64,000 bases of DNA from Pseudomonas sp. C1C7 (GCF_013359595.1 NZ_JABFMP010000022.1:51007-115006), one strand, 5' to 3'; positions 43,060 through 52,271 are shown, counted from the stretch's first letter. Numbers and translations: made by a program. The notes: generated by a model from the letters alone, not told the origin.

Positions 43060-43626
43060 TTAAGGCTTACCAGGCCAAGCGCTCACAAACTCCGCCAACT
43101 CAACCTTCTCCGCCACCCGCGGCTCCTTCTGCGGCGTCCCCAGGTAAAGGAAAGCAATCACCTCCTCCCCCTCAGCCAACCCCAAGCCCTTGGCCACATG
43201 CGGCGAATAAGCCAACTCACCGGTACGCCACACCGCACCAATCCCCTGCGCATAAGCCGCCAGCAAAATCCCGTGGGCCGCACACCCCGCCGCCAGCAAC
43301 TGCTCGGACTTCGGATATTTGACGTGATCCTGCACCCGCGCAATCACCACCACCACCAACGGCGCCCGCAGCGGACCATTGCGCGCCTTGTCGATGGCCG
43401 CTTCGGTCACTTCACCTTCCTGCATCTGCGCCGCTTCAGCCAGCAACTCACCCATCTGCTCGCGCGCCGCGCCTTCAACCGTGAGGAAACGCCATGGCTG
43501 CAAATGCCCGTGATCCGGGGCGCGCATGGCCGCGCCGAACAGCACTTCGCGCTGCGCCTGGGTCGGTGCCGGTTCGATCAGTCGCGGGACGGAAACACGG
43601 TTGAGCAAAACGTCGAGAGCCTGCAT
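43060..43626 (-). CDS. ydjA: Nitroreductase family protein YdjA
   Basis: A 188-residue FMN-dependent oxidoreductase of the small YdjA subfamily. N-terminal SVPRLIEPAPTQAQ and MRAPDHGHLQPWRF (the phosphate/FMN loop), then the GCAAHGILLAAYAQGIGAVWRTGELAYS core and a short FLYLGTP tail match YdjA. The substrate of this family is not firmly known; it does reduce nitro compounds poorly. It is divergent from trkH with a short palindrome between them. Confidence 0.9.
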   Translation of the reverse strand: MQALDVLLNRVSVPRLIEPAPTQAQREVLFGAAMRAPDHGHLQPWRFLTVEGAAREQMGELLAEAAQMQEGEVTEAAIDKARNGPLRAPLVVVVIARVQDHVKYPKSEQLLAAGCAAHGILLAAYAQGIGAVWRTGELAYSPHVAKGLGLAEGEEVIAFLYLGTPQKEPRVAEKVELAEFVSAWPGKP

Positions 43627-43650
43627 CGGCCACCTCCTGAAAAAAATGTG

Positions 43651-43665
43651 CAGCTATTCTAGCTG
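43651..43665. promoter_or_regulatory. Palindrome CAGCTATTCTAGCTG between ydjA and trkH
   Basis: CAGCTA-TTC-TAGCTG is symmetrical and located in the 120-base divergent gap, so it is a candidate operator. It is short and its significance is unproved. Confidence 0.35.
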
Positions 43666-43747
43666 TAACTCCTGCCGGAGTGCCGGTTTACATGCCCTGC
43701 CCCACAGGTAGAATGGCGCCCTTCCTCATCACAGCCGAGCGGATTTC

Positions 43748-45202
43748 ATGGCGTTGCCGACCTTACGTCTCATTGGTTTCATCATCGGCATCTTCCTGAT
43801 TACGCTGGCCATCGCCATGGTCGTGCCCATGGCCACCCTGGTGATCTTCGATCGCACCGGCGATCTGCCGTCGTTCCTCTGGGCGAGCATGATCACCTTT
43901 GTCGGCGGCCTCGCCCTGGTCATTCCCGGACGTCCCGAACATATCCACCTGCGCCCGCGCGACATGTATCTGCTGACCGTCAGCAGCTGGCTGGTGGTGT
44001 GCATCTTCGCCGCGCTGCCGTTCCTGCTGACCCAGCACATCAGCTACACCGACTCGTTCTTCGAAAGCATGTCCGGCATCACCGCCACCGGATCGACGGT
44101 GCTCAATCACCTGGACGACATGTCCCCCGGCATCCTGATGTGGCGCTCGTTGCTGCACTGGATCGGCGGCATCGGGTTCATCGGTATGGCGGTGGCGATT
44201 CTGCCGCTGCTGCGAATCGGTGGCATGCGCCTGTTCCAGACCGAGTCGTCGGACCGTTCGGAAAAAGTCATGCCCCGCTCGCACATGGTGGCGCGCCTGA
44301 TCGTCGCGGCGTACGTCGGCATCACCATTCTGGGCAGCCTGGCCTTCTGGTGGGCCGGGATGAGCCCCTTCGATGCGATCAACCATTCCATGTCGGCGAT
44401 CTCCACCGGCGGTTTTTCCACCTCGGACCAGTCACTGGCCAAGTGGACGCAACCGGCGGTGCACTGGGTGGCGATCGTCATCATGATCCTGGGCAGCCTG
44501 CCGTTCACCCTGTACGTGGCCACGTTGCGCGGCAATCGCAAGGCGTTGATCAGGGATCAGCAGGTGCAGGGTTTGCTGGGCATGTTGCTGGTGACCTGGC
44601 TGGTGCTAGGCACCTGGTACTGGTGGACCACCAAGCTGCATTGGCTGGATGCGCTGCGGCATGTGGCACTGAACGTGACCTCGGTGGTGACGACCACCGG
44701 TTTCGCGCTGGGGGACTACAGCCTGTGGGGCAATTTCTCGCTGATGCTGTTCTTCTACTTGGGTTTCGTCGGAGGCTGCTCGGGCTCGACCGCCGGCGGG
44801 ATCAAGATCTTCCGGTTCCAGGTGGCCTACATCCTGCTCAAGGCCAACCTCAATCAATTGATCCACCCGCGGGCGGTAATCAAACAGAAGTACAACGGTC
44901 ACCGTCTCGATGAAGAGATCGTGCGTTCGATTCTGACCTTTTCGTTCTTCTTCGCCATCACCATCTGCGTGATCGCGCTGCTGCTGTCGCTGCTCGGCGT
45001 GGACTGGATGACCGCCCTCACCGGCGCGGCCAGTACCGTGTCCGGCGTCGGGCCGGGTCTGGGCGAGACCATCGGCCCGGCGGGCAACTTCGCGTCCCTG
45101 CCGGATGCCGCAAAGTGGATTCTCTCGTTCGGCATGCTGCTGGGCCGACTGGAGATCATTACGGTGTTTGTACTGTGTATTCCGGCGTTCTGGCGTCACT
45201 GA
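43748..45202 (+). CDS. trkH: TrkH-family potassium uptake protein
   Basis: A 484-residue membrane protein with four pseudo-repeats, each with a P-loop: GITATGSTV, AISTGGFST, VVTTTGFAL and TVSGVGPGL. The conserved Gly in each filter loop is present, as in K+-selective TrkH/TrkG. It takes up K+ in a complex with TrkA, which is not in this window. The ATG at 43748 was chosen. The last 44 bases overlap the convergent AraC gene. Confidence 0.95.
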   Translation: MALPTLRLIGFIIGIFLITLAIAMVVPMATLVIFDRTGDLPSFLWASMITFVGGLALVIPGRPEHIHLRPRDMYLLTVSSWLVVCIFAALPFLLTQHISYTDSFFESMSGITATGSTVLNHLDDMSPGILMWRSLLHWIGGIGFIGMAVAILPLLRIGGMRLFQTESSDRSEKVMPRSHMVARLIVAAYVGITILGSLAFWWAGMSPFDAINHSMSAISTGGFSTSDQSLAKWTQPAVHWVAIVIMILGSLPFTLYVATLRGNRKALIRDQQVQGLLGMLLVTWLVLGTWYWWTTKLHWLDALRHVALNVTSVVTTTGFALGDYSLWGNFSLMLFFYLGFVGGCSGSTAGGIKIFRFQVAYILLKANLNQLIHPRAVIKQKYNGHRLDEEIVRSILTFSFFFAITICVIALLLSLLGVDWMTALTGAASTVSGVGPGLGETIGPAGNFASLPDAAKWILSFGMLLGRLEIITVFVLCIPAFWRH

Positions 45203-46235
45203 CCGGCGCCGGCCCTTGCACCAGCCGCGCCCGGTATTCGCCGGGCGTGGTGTCGAACCAGCGGCGGAAAGCGCGGAAGAAGTTGCTCGGATCGGCAAAC
45301 CCCAGCAGATAGGCAATTTCCAGCAGGGTCATGGCCGGTTGCGCCAGGTATTGCTCGGCCAGTTCTCGTCGGGTGTCGTCGAGCAACGTCTGGAAACTCG
45401 TGCCCTCTTCCTGCAAGCGTCGCTGCAAGGTGCGCTGCGACAGGTGCAGCGTCTGCGCCACGGCATCGCGCTTGGGCTCGCCCTGAGGCAGCAGCCGGCA
45501 CAGCACCTGACGCGCCTTGTGGGTCACGCGGCTTTCGGAGAACCGTGCCAGATACTCCCCGGCAAAGCGGTCGTGCAGCAGGGCCATCGCTTCGTTGGCC
45601 GTCGGCAGCGGCGCCTCCATGTCGGCGCGCTCGAAAATCAGCGCATCGTAGGGCGCGTTGAACACCAGCGGCGCGTGGAAAGCTTGTTTATAGGGTTCGA
45701 GATTGACCGGCTCATCGCCCTGCACCAGCACCTTGCGCGGATGCAGCGTGCGCCCGGTCAGCCAGCCGCACAGTGCCAGGGCGCAGGCCAGCGAGGCCTC
45801 GGCGCTTTGTCGGGTCGGCGGCAGATGATCGCCGTGCACCGTGAGGATCAGCGCGTAGCCCTCGTCCAGCAGGCGAAAGCTCAGGTCGGCACTTTCGGCG
45901 ATGATGCGCTGGTAACGCACCAGGCGCCGGAAACCATCGGCCAGGGTCTGGCTGGACATCAGGGCGTAGCCGGTGACATGAAACTGCGCCGGTCGCACCA
46001 CCTTGCCCATGTTCAGGCCGATCGCCGGGTTGCCGGACAGCTCAACCGCGCGTTGCCACAGTCGTGTCATGGAGTCTTGCGGGAAGCGGGCGTCCGGATC
46101 GTCCAGCGCCGCGTAGTCGAGCCCCAGCTGTTTGAACAGAACCTTGCAATCCAGGCCGTCCATTTCCAGTGCTTTGACAATCCCCATCGCCCAGCTTGCA
46201 GAAGTCGTTCGTTCGCTCATGTCGGGTTCTTGCAT
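45159..46235 (-). CDS. AraC-family regulator with arabinose-binding-like N-terminus
   Basis: A 358-residue regulator. The N-terminal domain (about 20-210) matches the arabinose-binding-like type found in OruR, ArgR and related regulators (SGNPAIGLNMGKVVRPAQFHVTGYALMSSQ). The C-terminal double HTH has LHLSQRTLQRRLQEEGTSF and EIAYLLGFADPSNFFRAFRRWFDTTPGEYR. The ligand is unknown. Two starts are possible, the ATG at 46235 and at 46220 (MSERTT). The tail overlaps trkH by 44 bases. Confidence 0.9.
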   Translation of the reverse strand: MQEPDMSERTTSASWAMGIVKALEMDGLDCKVLFKQLGLDYAALDDPDARFPQDSMTRLWQRAVELSGNPAIGLNMGKVVRPAQFHVTGYALMSSQTLADGFRRLVRYQRIIAESADLSFRLLDEGYALILTVHGDHLPPTRQSAEASLACALALCGWLTGRTLHPRKVLVQGDEPVNLEPYKQAFHAPLVFNAPYDALIFERADMEAPLPTANEAMALLHDRFAGEYLARFSESRVTHKARQVLCRLLPQGEPKRDAVAQTLHLSQRTLQRRLQEEGTSFQTLLDDTRRELAEQYLAQPAMTLLEIAYLLGFADPSNFFRAFRRWFDTTPGEYRARLVQGPAPVSDARTPEYTVQTP

Positions 46236-46379
46236 GAAGTGCCGCTATCGCGGCCAATTTCCGAAGGATACTAAAGTGGCGCCGATTGTCACTGGCTCAC
46301 ACCACTGTTCACTCTAGACTTAAATAAGCTACCCGCAGAACAACTTGCAGTCAGAACAATAACCACAGAGATCGCAGTC

Positions 46380-46691
46380 GTGGAAAACATCAGACGATTC
46401 AACAGCTTCGCTGAGTTTTACCCCTATTACCTCAGTGAACACGGCAACAGTACCTGCCGCAGATTGCATTTCATCGGCACCACGCTGGTGATCTTCATCC
46501 TGGCACTGACCATCGGCCGGGGCGCCTGGATGCTGTTGTGGCTGCTGCCGGTGGCCGGCTATGGCTTCGCCTGGGTCGGGCACTTCTTCTTCGAAAAGAA
46601 TCGTCCTGCGACTTTCCAGCATCCCTTCTACAGCCTGCTCGGTGACTTCGTCATGTATCGGGACATGGTTCTGGGACGCGTGCCGTTCTAG
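46380..46691 (+). CDS. DUF962 / Mpo1-like membrane protein
   Basis: A 103-residue membrane protein with His-containing motifs YYLSEHGNSTCRRLHFIGT and WVGHFFFEKNRPATFQHPFYS, which are the conserved metal/catalytic elements of the DUF962 (yeast Mpo1) family. Mpo1 acts as an Fe(II) dioxygenase on 2-hydroxy fatty acids; the bacterial function is unproved. The GTG at 46380 is the only start in frame that keeps the family N-terminus. It ends 18 bases before the HD gene. Confidence 0.88.
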   Translation: MENIRRFNSFAEFYPYYLSEHGNSTCRRLHFIGTTLVIFILALTIGRGAWMLLWLLPVAGYGFAWVGHFFFEKNRPATFQHPFYSLLGDFVMYRDMVLGRVPF

Positions 46692-46709
46692 ATCACGAGA
46701 GGATCGCCG

Positions 46710-47300
46710 ATGAATGCCAACGCACGTTTCACTCACATGAAAGATGGCACTCAGGAAGACTGGGCGATTATCGCCGCGGACTTCAGCGCCTATGCCCGAC
46801 AGTTGCCTTCGCGGATCATGGCGCACCTGAAGCTGCTGGAAGGTGACTTCGGCGGTTTCCCGGTGGACCGCCTGACCCATTCGCTGCAAACCGCCACCCG
46901 CGCCTGGCGCGACGGCCGCGATGAGGAGTATGTGGTCTGCGCCCTGCTCCATGACATCGGCGACACCCTGGGTTCCTACAACCACCCGGACATCGCCGCG
47001 GCGATCCTCAAGCCGTTCGTCAGCGCCGAGAACCTGTGGATGGTGGAGAAACACGGGATATTCCAGGGTTACTACTTCTTCCATCATCTGGGGATGGATC
47101 GCCACCTGCGCGAGCAATTCAAAGGCCATCCGCAGTATCTGGCGACCGTCGAATTCTGCTCCAAGTACGATGCGGCGGCGTTCGATCCGGAGTACGACAC
47201 GCTGCCGTTGAGTTTCTTCGAGCCGATGATGGAGCGGCTGTTTGCGCAGCCAAAGAACTCGATCTACAAAGCGGCGATGGAAGAGCACGCGCCAGCGTAA
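46710..47300 (+). CDS. HD-domain phosphohydrolase family protein
   Basis: A 196-residue HD protein. Metal-binding residues are in RLTHSLQTATRA (His), VCALLHDIGDTLG (His-Asp) and YNHPDIAA, with a later HHLGMD. The substrate is unknown; HD proteins in this size range cleave nucleotides or phosphonate-type compounds. The ATG at 46710 has GAGG upstream. It lies after the DUF962 gene in an apparent two-gene operon. Confidence 0.88.
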   Translation: MNANARFTHMKDGTQEDWAIIAADFSAYARQLPSRIMAHLKLLEGDFGGFPVDRLTHSLQTATRAWRDGRDEEYVVCALLHDIGDTLGSYNHPDIAAAILKPFVSAENLWMVEKHGIFQGYYFFHHLGMDRHLREQFKGHPQYLATVEFCSKYDAAAFDPEYDTLPLSFFEPMMERLFAQPKNSIYKAAMEEHAPA

Positions 47301-47395
47301 AAAGCAAAAGATCGCAGCCTTCGGCAGCGCCTACAGGATTAATACGATACCTGTGTAGGAGCTGCCGAAGGCTGCGATCTTTTGATTTTGCTTTT
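47301..47395. repeat. Inverted repeat (GATCGCAGCCTTCGGCAGC family)
   Basis: Arms at about 47303-47337 and 47350-47395 with AAAAGCAAAAGATCGCAGCC and its inverse; it covers the whole 93-base gap between the convergent HD gene and the LpxH-like gene. It is probably a bidirectional 3'-end hairpin. Confidence 0.85.
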
Positions 47396-48209
47396 ATGCA
47401 GGTTCCGCAACCTTCACCGCTTTCAACTGCGCCTCCCGCGCCTGCGCATCGGCCAACCGGTACAACTCGATCGTGCCATCCCAATGCTCGATCAGCGCCG
47501 TGCACGACTCCACCCAATCGCCGCAATTGAGGTAATCCACCCCCCCGACCTTGCGAATCTCGGCATGGTGGATGTGCCCGCAAACCACGCCATGCAGCTC
47601 GCGCTTGACGCATTCGTGGGCGATGGCTTCTTCGAAGTCGCTGATGAAGCTGACCGCAGTCTTCACCTTGTGCTTGAGGTAGGCCGACAGCGACCAGTAA
47701 CCGTAACCGTAGCGGGCGCGCCAGTGGTTGAGCCAGCGGTTGAGGGTCAGGGTGAATTCGTAGGCCGAGTCGCCGAGAAATGCCAGCCAGCGGTGATAGC
47801 GGGTGATCACGTCGAACTGGTCGCCGTGGATCACCAGCAGATGCCGACCATCGGCGGTCACGTGCACCGCCTCGTCCACCAGCTGGATGTTGCCCAGGAT
47901 CAGCTTGGAATAACGGCGCAGGAATTCGTCGTGGTTGCCGGTGACGTAGATCACTTCGGTACCGCGCTTGCTCATGGTCAGCAGGCGCCGGATCACGTTG
48001 GTGTGCGCCTGGGGCCAGTACATGCCGCCGCGTAGCTTCCAGCCGTCGATGATGTCGCCGACCAGATAGATCTTGTCCGCGTGATAACTCTTGAGGAACT
48101 GCGACAAGTGCTCGGCCTGGCAATCGCGCGTGCCCAGGTGCACGTCGGAAATCCACAGGGTCCGCACACGCTGCTTACGGGTGGGTTTGGCGAGCTCGGC
48201 GCTGGTCAT
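47394..48209 (-). CDS. UDP-2,3-diacylglucosamine diphosphatase-type metallophosphoesterase
   Basis: A 271-residue calcineurin-fold phosphoesterase with all metal motifs: ISDVHLGTRDC, VGDIIDGW, VTGNHDEFLRR, VIHGDQFD and CGHIHHAEI. It resembles the longer LpxH-like proteins that are annotated as UDP-2,3-diacylglucosamine diphosphatases; a second, shorter LpxH is usual in pseudomonads, so the physiological substrate is uncertain. The ATG at 48209 follows GAGG; the TTG at 48215 is not used. Confidence 0.85.
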   Translation of the reverse strand: MTSAELAKPTRKQRVRTLWISDVHLGTRDCQAEHLSQFLKSYHADKIYLVGDIIDGWKLRGGMYWPQAHTNVIRRLLTMSKRGTEVIYVTGNHDEFLRRYSKLILGNIQLVDEAVHVTADGRHLLVIHGDQFDVITRYHRWLAFLGDSAYEFTLTLNRWLNHWRARYGYGYWSLSAYLKHKVKTAVSFISDFEEAIAHECVKRELHGVVCGHIHHAEIRKVGGVDYLNCGDWVESCTALIEHWDGTIELYRLADAQAREAQLKAVKVAEPA

Positions 48210-48342
48210 GGGCAACCCTCAGACATGTTTTGCAAAGCTTGCGCCCGTCGGATTAATCGCCCATGACAAGCGCAAGTCAGTCCCGTGACAACGCGCTTCT
48301 GCCGCGGCGGTGTAGACTGCCGGCTTGTCCATCAAACCTGCC

Positions 48343-49119
48343 ATGAGAGCCGCGATGAGGCCGATCCTCACACTGCGCCAGTACACCGAAGACCTGATCG
48401 TCCACAGCCACGAGCACGCGCAAATGGTGTTCGGGCTGTCCGGTGCGCTGGATTTCGAGGTGGACGGGCGTGGCAGTCAGGTGGTCCAGCAGAGTTTTGT
48501 GGTGATCCCTTCGGGGTTCCATCATGCGTGCGGCAGCCCAAACGGCAGCCGCTGCCTGGTGCTGGATGTGCCCGACGATCAATGGCTTGGCCAGTCTTTG
48601 GGCGATCACGCCGAGGCCAGTCGGCGCTTGCTCGACACTGCCGGCCGGTTGTCGCTGGACGCCGGGCAGAGTCAGTTGGTCAACTGGCTGGCCAACAGCG
48701 ACGTCGCTGATCCGCTGATTGCGCAACAAGGCGCCGTACTGCTGCTGGCCAGTCTCAACAACGCCCGCCCCGACAGCGTTGGCGGTCGACGCCTGCCCTA
48801 CGCCGCGCTGAATGCGCACATCGACCAGTATGCCGCCTACCCGTTGCAGGTCGCCGACCTGGCCCAGGTGGCCGGCCTTTCAAGTGCCCGCCTGCACGCG
48901 CGCTTCGTCGCCGAATGCGGCCAGACGCCGATGGACTACATCCGCAGCCGGCGTTTGCACAAGGCGGTGCAATTGCTGCGCGACTCCCCTCTGCCCATTG
49001 GTGAAATCGCCATGCGCGTCGGTTACAGCTCCCAGAGTGCGTTTTCCGCTGCGGTGTTGCGCGAGTTCGGCGCCTCGCCGGGTGCGCTGCGGCGCGAGGC
49101 TGGCGACAAAAGACAATAG
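48343..49119 (+). CDS. AraC-family regulator with cupin-type N-terminus
   Basis: A regulator of 258 residues from the ATG at 48343 (or 254 from 48355, MRPILTLRQ). The N-terminal part is a beta-rich cupin-like sensor (HSHEHAQMVFGLSGALDFEVDGRGSQVV; PSGFHHACGS). The C-terminal double HTH has LAQVAGLSSARLHARFVAEC and EIAMRVGYSSQSAFSAAVLREFG. Neither start has a strong Shine-Dalgarno, so the start is not settled. It is divergent from the LpxH-like gene and lies upstream of the EamA exporter gene, which it may control. Confidence 0.88.
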   Translation: MRAAMRPILTLRQYTEDLIVHSHEHAQMVFGLSGALDFEVDGRGSQVVQQSFVVIPSGFHHACGSPNGSRCLVLDVPDDQWLGQSLGDHAEASRRLLDTAGRLSLDAGQSQLVNWLANSDVADPLIAQQGAVLLLASLNNARPDSVGGRRLPYAALNAHIDQYAAYPLQVADLAQVAGLSSARLHARFVAECGQTPMDYIRSRRLHKAVQLLRDSPLPIGEIAMRVGYSSQSAFSAAVLREFGASPGALRREAGDKRQ

Positions 49120-49157
49120 CCTCGCGACAGACACCTTCAGCCTTTTCGCTATCTAAT

Positions 49158-49235
49158 GTAGGAGCTGCCGAAGGCTGCGATCTTTTGATCTTTAAAAGCA
49201 AAATCAAAAGATCGCAGCCTTCGGCAGCTCCTGCA
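49158..49235. repeat. Inverted repeat (GATCGCAGCCTTCGGCAGC family)
   Basis: The arms TGTAGGAGCTGCCGAAGGCTGCGATCTTTTGAT and their inverse span 49158-49235 with a short loop. It separates the AraC gene from the exporter gene. Confidence 0.88.
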
Positions 49236-49267
49236 TTGATTTTCGTGCTCTTTCGTTAAGGATTCCC

Positions 49268-50161
49268 ATGACTCCCCGTACCGCCCTGGGCGCCCTGCAT
49301 ATTGGCGCATTGATGTTCGGCCTGACCGGCGTGTTCGGCAAACTCGCGGCCGCGTCTCCGGCCATCATCGTCTTCGGCCGGGCGGCGTTCGCGGTGCTGG
49401 CGCTGGCGTTCTTTGCCCGATTCGCCAGCAATACCCGCTGGCAAAAACTCGAAGCGGTGGACTGGCGCCGGCTGCTGCTCAGCGGTTTGCTGCTGGCCGG
49501 TCACTGGGTGAGTTTCTTCATTGCGGTAAAAGTTGGAGGCGTTGCCATCGCCACCCTGGGCTTTGCCAGCTTCCCGGCGTTCACCGTGATTCTCGAAGGG
49601 CTGATTTTCCGCGAGCGGATCCGCGCCAATGAGATTGTCCTGGTGACGTTGGTGAGTATCGGGCTGGTACTGGTGACGCCGGACTTCGATCTGGCCAGCG
49701 GCGCTACGACCGGTCTGCTCTGGGCGATTGCATCCGGTCTGCTGTTTTCCCTGCTGTCGCTGGCCAATCGCGCCAGCTCCGCGCGCATTGCGCCGGTGCA
49801 GGCGGCGCTGTGTCAGAACGTGGTGGTCGCCCTGTGCCTGCTGCCGATGGCCGCTGCGCAGTTAAGCGAAGTGCGCGCCCTGGACTGGTTGTGGATCGCC
49901 CTGCTCGGGGTGTTCTGTACCGGCGTCGCCCACAGCCTGTTCGTCGCCAGCCTGGCGGTGATCAAGGCGCGGACCGCCGCCGTGGTCTTCGCCCTGGAGC
50001 CGGTGTATGGCATCACCATGGCCTGGCTGCTGTTCAATGAACAACCGACCCTGCGCATGCTGCTGGGCGGCGCGCTGATCATCGTTGCGATCGTGGTGTC
50101 CAGCAGGCTTTCCGGCAGTTCAAGCAAGAAAGCCGTCGCCGCCGAAGCCGCTTCTCACTGA
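49268..50161 (+). CDS. DMT superfamily (EamA) transporter
   Basis: A 297-residue inner membrane exporter with ten hydrophobic segments in two EamA repeats (LMFGLTGVFGKLAAASPAIIVFGR; VVFALEPVYGITMAWLLFNEQP is the typical second-repeat end). The substrate is not known. The ATG at 49268 was chosen. Its last seven bases overlap the convergent SelW-like gene. Confidence 0.9.
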   Translation: MTPRTALGALHIGALMFGLTGVFGKLAAASPAIIVFGRAAFAVLALAFFARFASNTRWQKLEAVDWRRLLLSGLLLAGHWVSFFIAVKVGGVAIATLGFASFPAFTVILEGLIFRERIRANEIVLVTLVSIGLVLVTPDFDLASGATTGLLWAIASGLLFSLLSLANRASSARIAPVQAALCQNVVVALCLLPMAAAQLSEVRALDWLWIALLGVFCTGVAHSLFVASLAVIKARTAAVVFALEPVYGITMAWLLFNEQPTLRMLLGGALIIVAIVVSSRLSGSSSKKAVAAEAASH

Positions 50162-50457
50162 GTCCCGTCATTGTGAGTTCGGTCGTTGTGACCCAGATCG
50201 CGCTCCGGATCGATCCGGTCGCGAACCCGCTGTTTGAGCACCTTGGCCTCCGGGAATCCACCGTCGGCCTTGCGTTCCCAGATCTGCACGTCGTCGCAGA
50301 AAATATGGAAGACCCCGCCGGTGCCTGGCACCAGGGACACCTTGCCGAGGTCGTCGCCAAAGGTGCTGAGCAGTTCCTGGGCGAGCCAGGCGGCGCGCAG
50401 CAGCCATTGGCACTGGGTGCAATAGGTGATGGTGATTTCGGGTTTTTGAGCGGTCAT
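50155..50457 (-). CDS. SelT/SelW/SelH-family protein (Rdx type)
   Basis: A 100-residue thioredoxin-like protein of the Rdx family, with the redox motif CTQC (in TYCTQCQWLLRAAWLAQEL), PGTGGVFHIFCDDVQIWERKADGGFPE and VKQRVRDRI at the end. The second motif position is a Cys, so there is no selenocysteine. Start MTAQKPE at 50457. The function is redox related but unknown. It overlaps the exporter gene by seven bases at the 3' end. Confidence 0.87.
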   Translation of the reverse strand: MTAQKPEITITYCTQCQWLLRAAWLAQELLSTFGDDLGKVSLVPGTGGVFHIFCDDVQIWERKADGGFPEAKVLKQRVRDRIDPERDLGHNDRTHNDGTQ

Positions 50458-50531
50458 GAAAGATAGGTCTCTTAGGCCGGAGGGCGCGGCCATCATAACC
50501 CTACGCCGCCCTCCCCTGTAGGAGCGTGGTG

Positions 50532-52238
50532 TTAGCGGATACCGGCCAGCAGGCTGCGAGCCGTCTGCCTCATCGGCTCATCGGCCTCTTTGAGCAACTC
50601 GTTGAGCAGTTTGATGGCGCTGTCCAGATCGCCGTCGTCGATGCAGGTCTGAGCCTGTTCCAGTTTGCCGGCACTGCCGGGTTCGGCCGGCTCCAGGCTC
50701 AGCGGTTCGAGCTCCAGCGACGGACTGTCCCTGAACTCGTCAAGAAAGCTGTCGTCCAGGGATCGCGAGGCGGGTTCGATTTCCCATTCGATTTCCGGCT
50801 CGGGCAGCGGCGGCTCGTTCGAATGCAGGTCAGACACCGGAGAGTCTTCCATTGGCCCCAGGTCCCACTGGGTATCCATCGACAGCTCTTCCAGATTCAA
50901 CTGGTACTCGTCCGCGGGTGCCGGTTCGGGCTCGGGTTCTGGTTCCGAGATCGGAGCGATGGGTGCAACCACCGGTAAAGCAACGGCAGCCGGCACGACG
51001 GGCTCGATTTTCGGGTGACGGGAGCGGATGTCATGAAGCGTTTGCTCGTCAAACCCCGCATTGCGCAGGCTGGCTTCCTGCGCGTCATAGGCCGCCACAT
51101 CGCCCTGCCTGCCGAGCACCTCCAGCAATTGCAGGGCAAGATCGGTGCGTTGCGGGTCCTTGTCGATCGCCTCGCGCAACAGGCTGATGGCTTCGGCATA
51201 ACGACCGTATGTCAGGTAGACCGCCACCGCTTCCAGTACTTCGCTGGCGTGTGTCTCTTCGGGATGTACGTGAGTGGTTTGCAGCGCCGGATCCTGGCTG
51301 AGCGGTTCTGCCGCGGGGCTGACCAACGGTTCATGGCGCGGTGGCTGTGTGGCCGCTACATCGAACATTACCGGGGCCCGTTGTCGTCGACGATTCCATA
51401 CAACCAGTAATCCCAGCGCAATGAGCAGCAACAAGCCGCCCACCAACAGCCAATTGATCCCCGGCTCCTCGACCACCACCGGCGCCGGGGTCACCGCCAC
51501 GGGCGCCACGGGCTGTGGTGGTGCCTGCTTGATCTCCGCCAGCCGGGTTTGCAGTTCGGCGGTCTGCTTCCTTTCAGCGGCGATCTGCTCGTCCTGAGCC
51601 TGAATCTTCTGGTTGAGTTGATCGATGGTGGCCTGCAACTGCTGGTTCTGCAGCACGCTGGCCGCCAGTTGCTCGGCAAGCGGATCAGGCACGGGGGCCG
51701 CAGCAGGTTTCGGCAAGGTTTGCGCCGGCGCAGACGGTGGCGCGGCAGCAGGCTGGACCTTTGGAAAGGCAGAGTCGGTACGACTTGGCACCAGCTCATC
51801 GGCGGCTGGCGCGATCCCCGGGGAACCCGGTGGGTCGATCAATACCGTGTATTCGCGCAGCAATCGGCCGTTGGGCTGATTGACCTGCACGAGGAAATTC
51901 AGAAAGGGTTCATTGACCGGTTTGCTGGAGGTGACCTGAATCCAGTTGCGGTTGCCCCGCAGCACAGGCGTGAACTTCAGGTCATTGAGGAAGAACACCC
52001 GCTCGACGCCCGCGCGGCTGAACTCGTCCGCCGTGGCCAGGCTGACCGACAACTCGCCCTCCTCCAGCCCGCCGACATCCACCAAGGCGATGTCGGCACG
52101 CAATGGCTGGTTCAGCGCCGAATGCAGGGTGATTTCACCCAGCCCCAGCGCCGGCGCCAACGCCGACCAACAGACAGCGGTACCGGCCAGTATCCACCTG
52201 GCACAACACCGTACAACGACCCGCCGACTTTCGAGCAT
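50532..52238 (-). CDS. Short FimV-like pilus/polarity protein
   Basis: A 568-residue FimV paralogue. After a signal peptide (WILAGTAVCWSALAPALG) comes the FimV N-terminal domain (LGEITLHSALNQPLRADIALVDV, ADEFSRAG, VQVNQPNGRLLREYTVLIDPP). A Pro/Ala linker and coiled coil follow, then one membrane helix (NWLLVGGLLLLIALGLLVVW, about 260-280), and a cytoplasmic acidic part with TPR-like helices and the FimV C-terminal domain (KLEQAQTCIDDGDLDSAIKLLNELL, partly given). I see no LysM domain. FimV anchors polar twitching-motility machinery; this shorter form has no established role. The second ATG (52238) is favoured over 52244 by the AAGGG spacing. Confidence 0.85.
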   Translation of the reverse strand: MLESRRVVVRCCARWILAGTAVCWSALAPALGLGEITLHSALNQPLRADIALVDVGGLEEGELSVSLATADEFSRAGVERVFFLNDLKFTPVLRGNRNWIQVTSSKPVNEPFLNFLVQVNQPNGRLLREYTVLIDPPGSPGIAPAADELVPSRTDSAFPKVQPAAAPPSAPAQTLPKPAAAPVPDPLAEQLAASVLQNQQLQATIDQLNQKIQAQDEQIAAERKQTAELQTRLAEIKQAPPQPVAPVAVTPAPVVVEEPGINWLLVGGLLLLIALGLLVVWNRRRQRAPVMFDVAATQPPRHEPLVSPAAEPLSQDPALQTTHVHPEETHASEVLEAVAVYLTYGRYAEAISLLREAIDKDPQRTDLALQLLEVLGRQGDVAAYDAQEASLRNAGFDEQTLHDIRSRHPKIEPVVPAAVALPVVAPIAPISEPEPEPEPAPADEYQLNLEELSMDTQWDLGPMEDSPVSDLHSNEPPLPEPEIEWEIEPASRSLDDSFLDEFRDSPSLELEPLSLEPAEPGSAGKLEQAQTCIDDGDLDSAIKLLNELLKEADEPMRQTARSLLAGIR

Positions 52239-52271
52239 GAGCATCCCTTAGGTAACAAGAACCAGCTTCCA

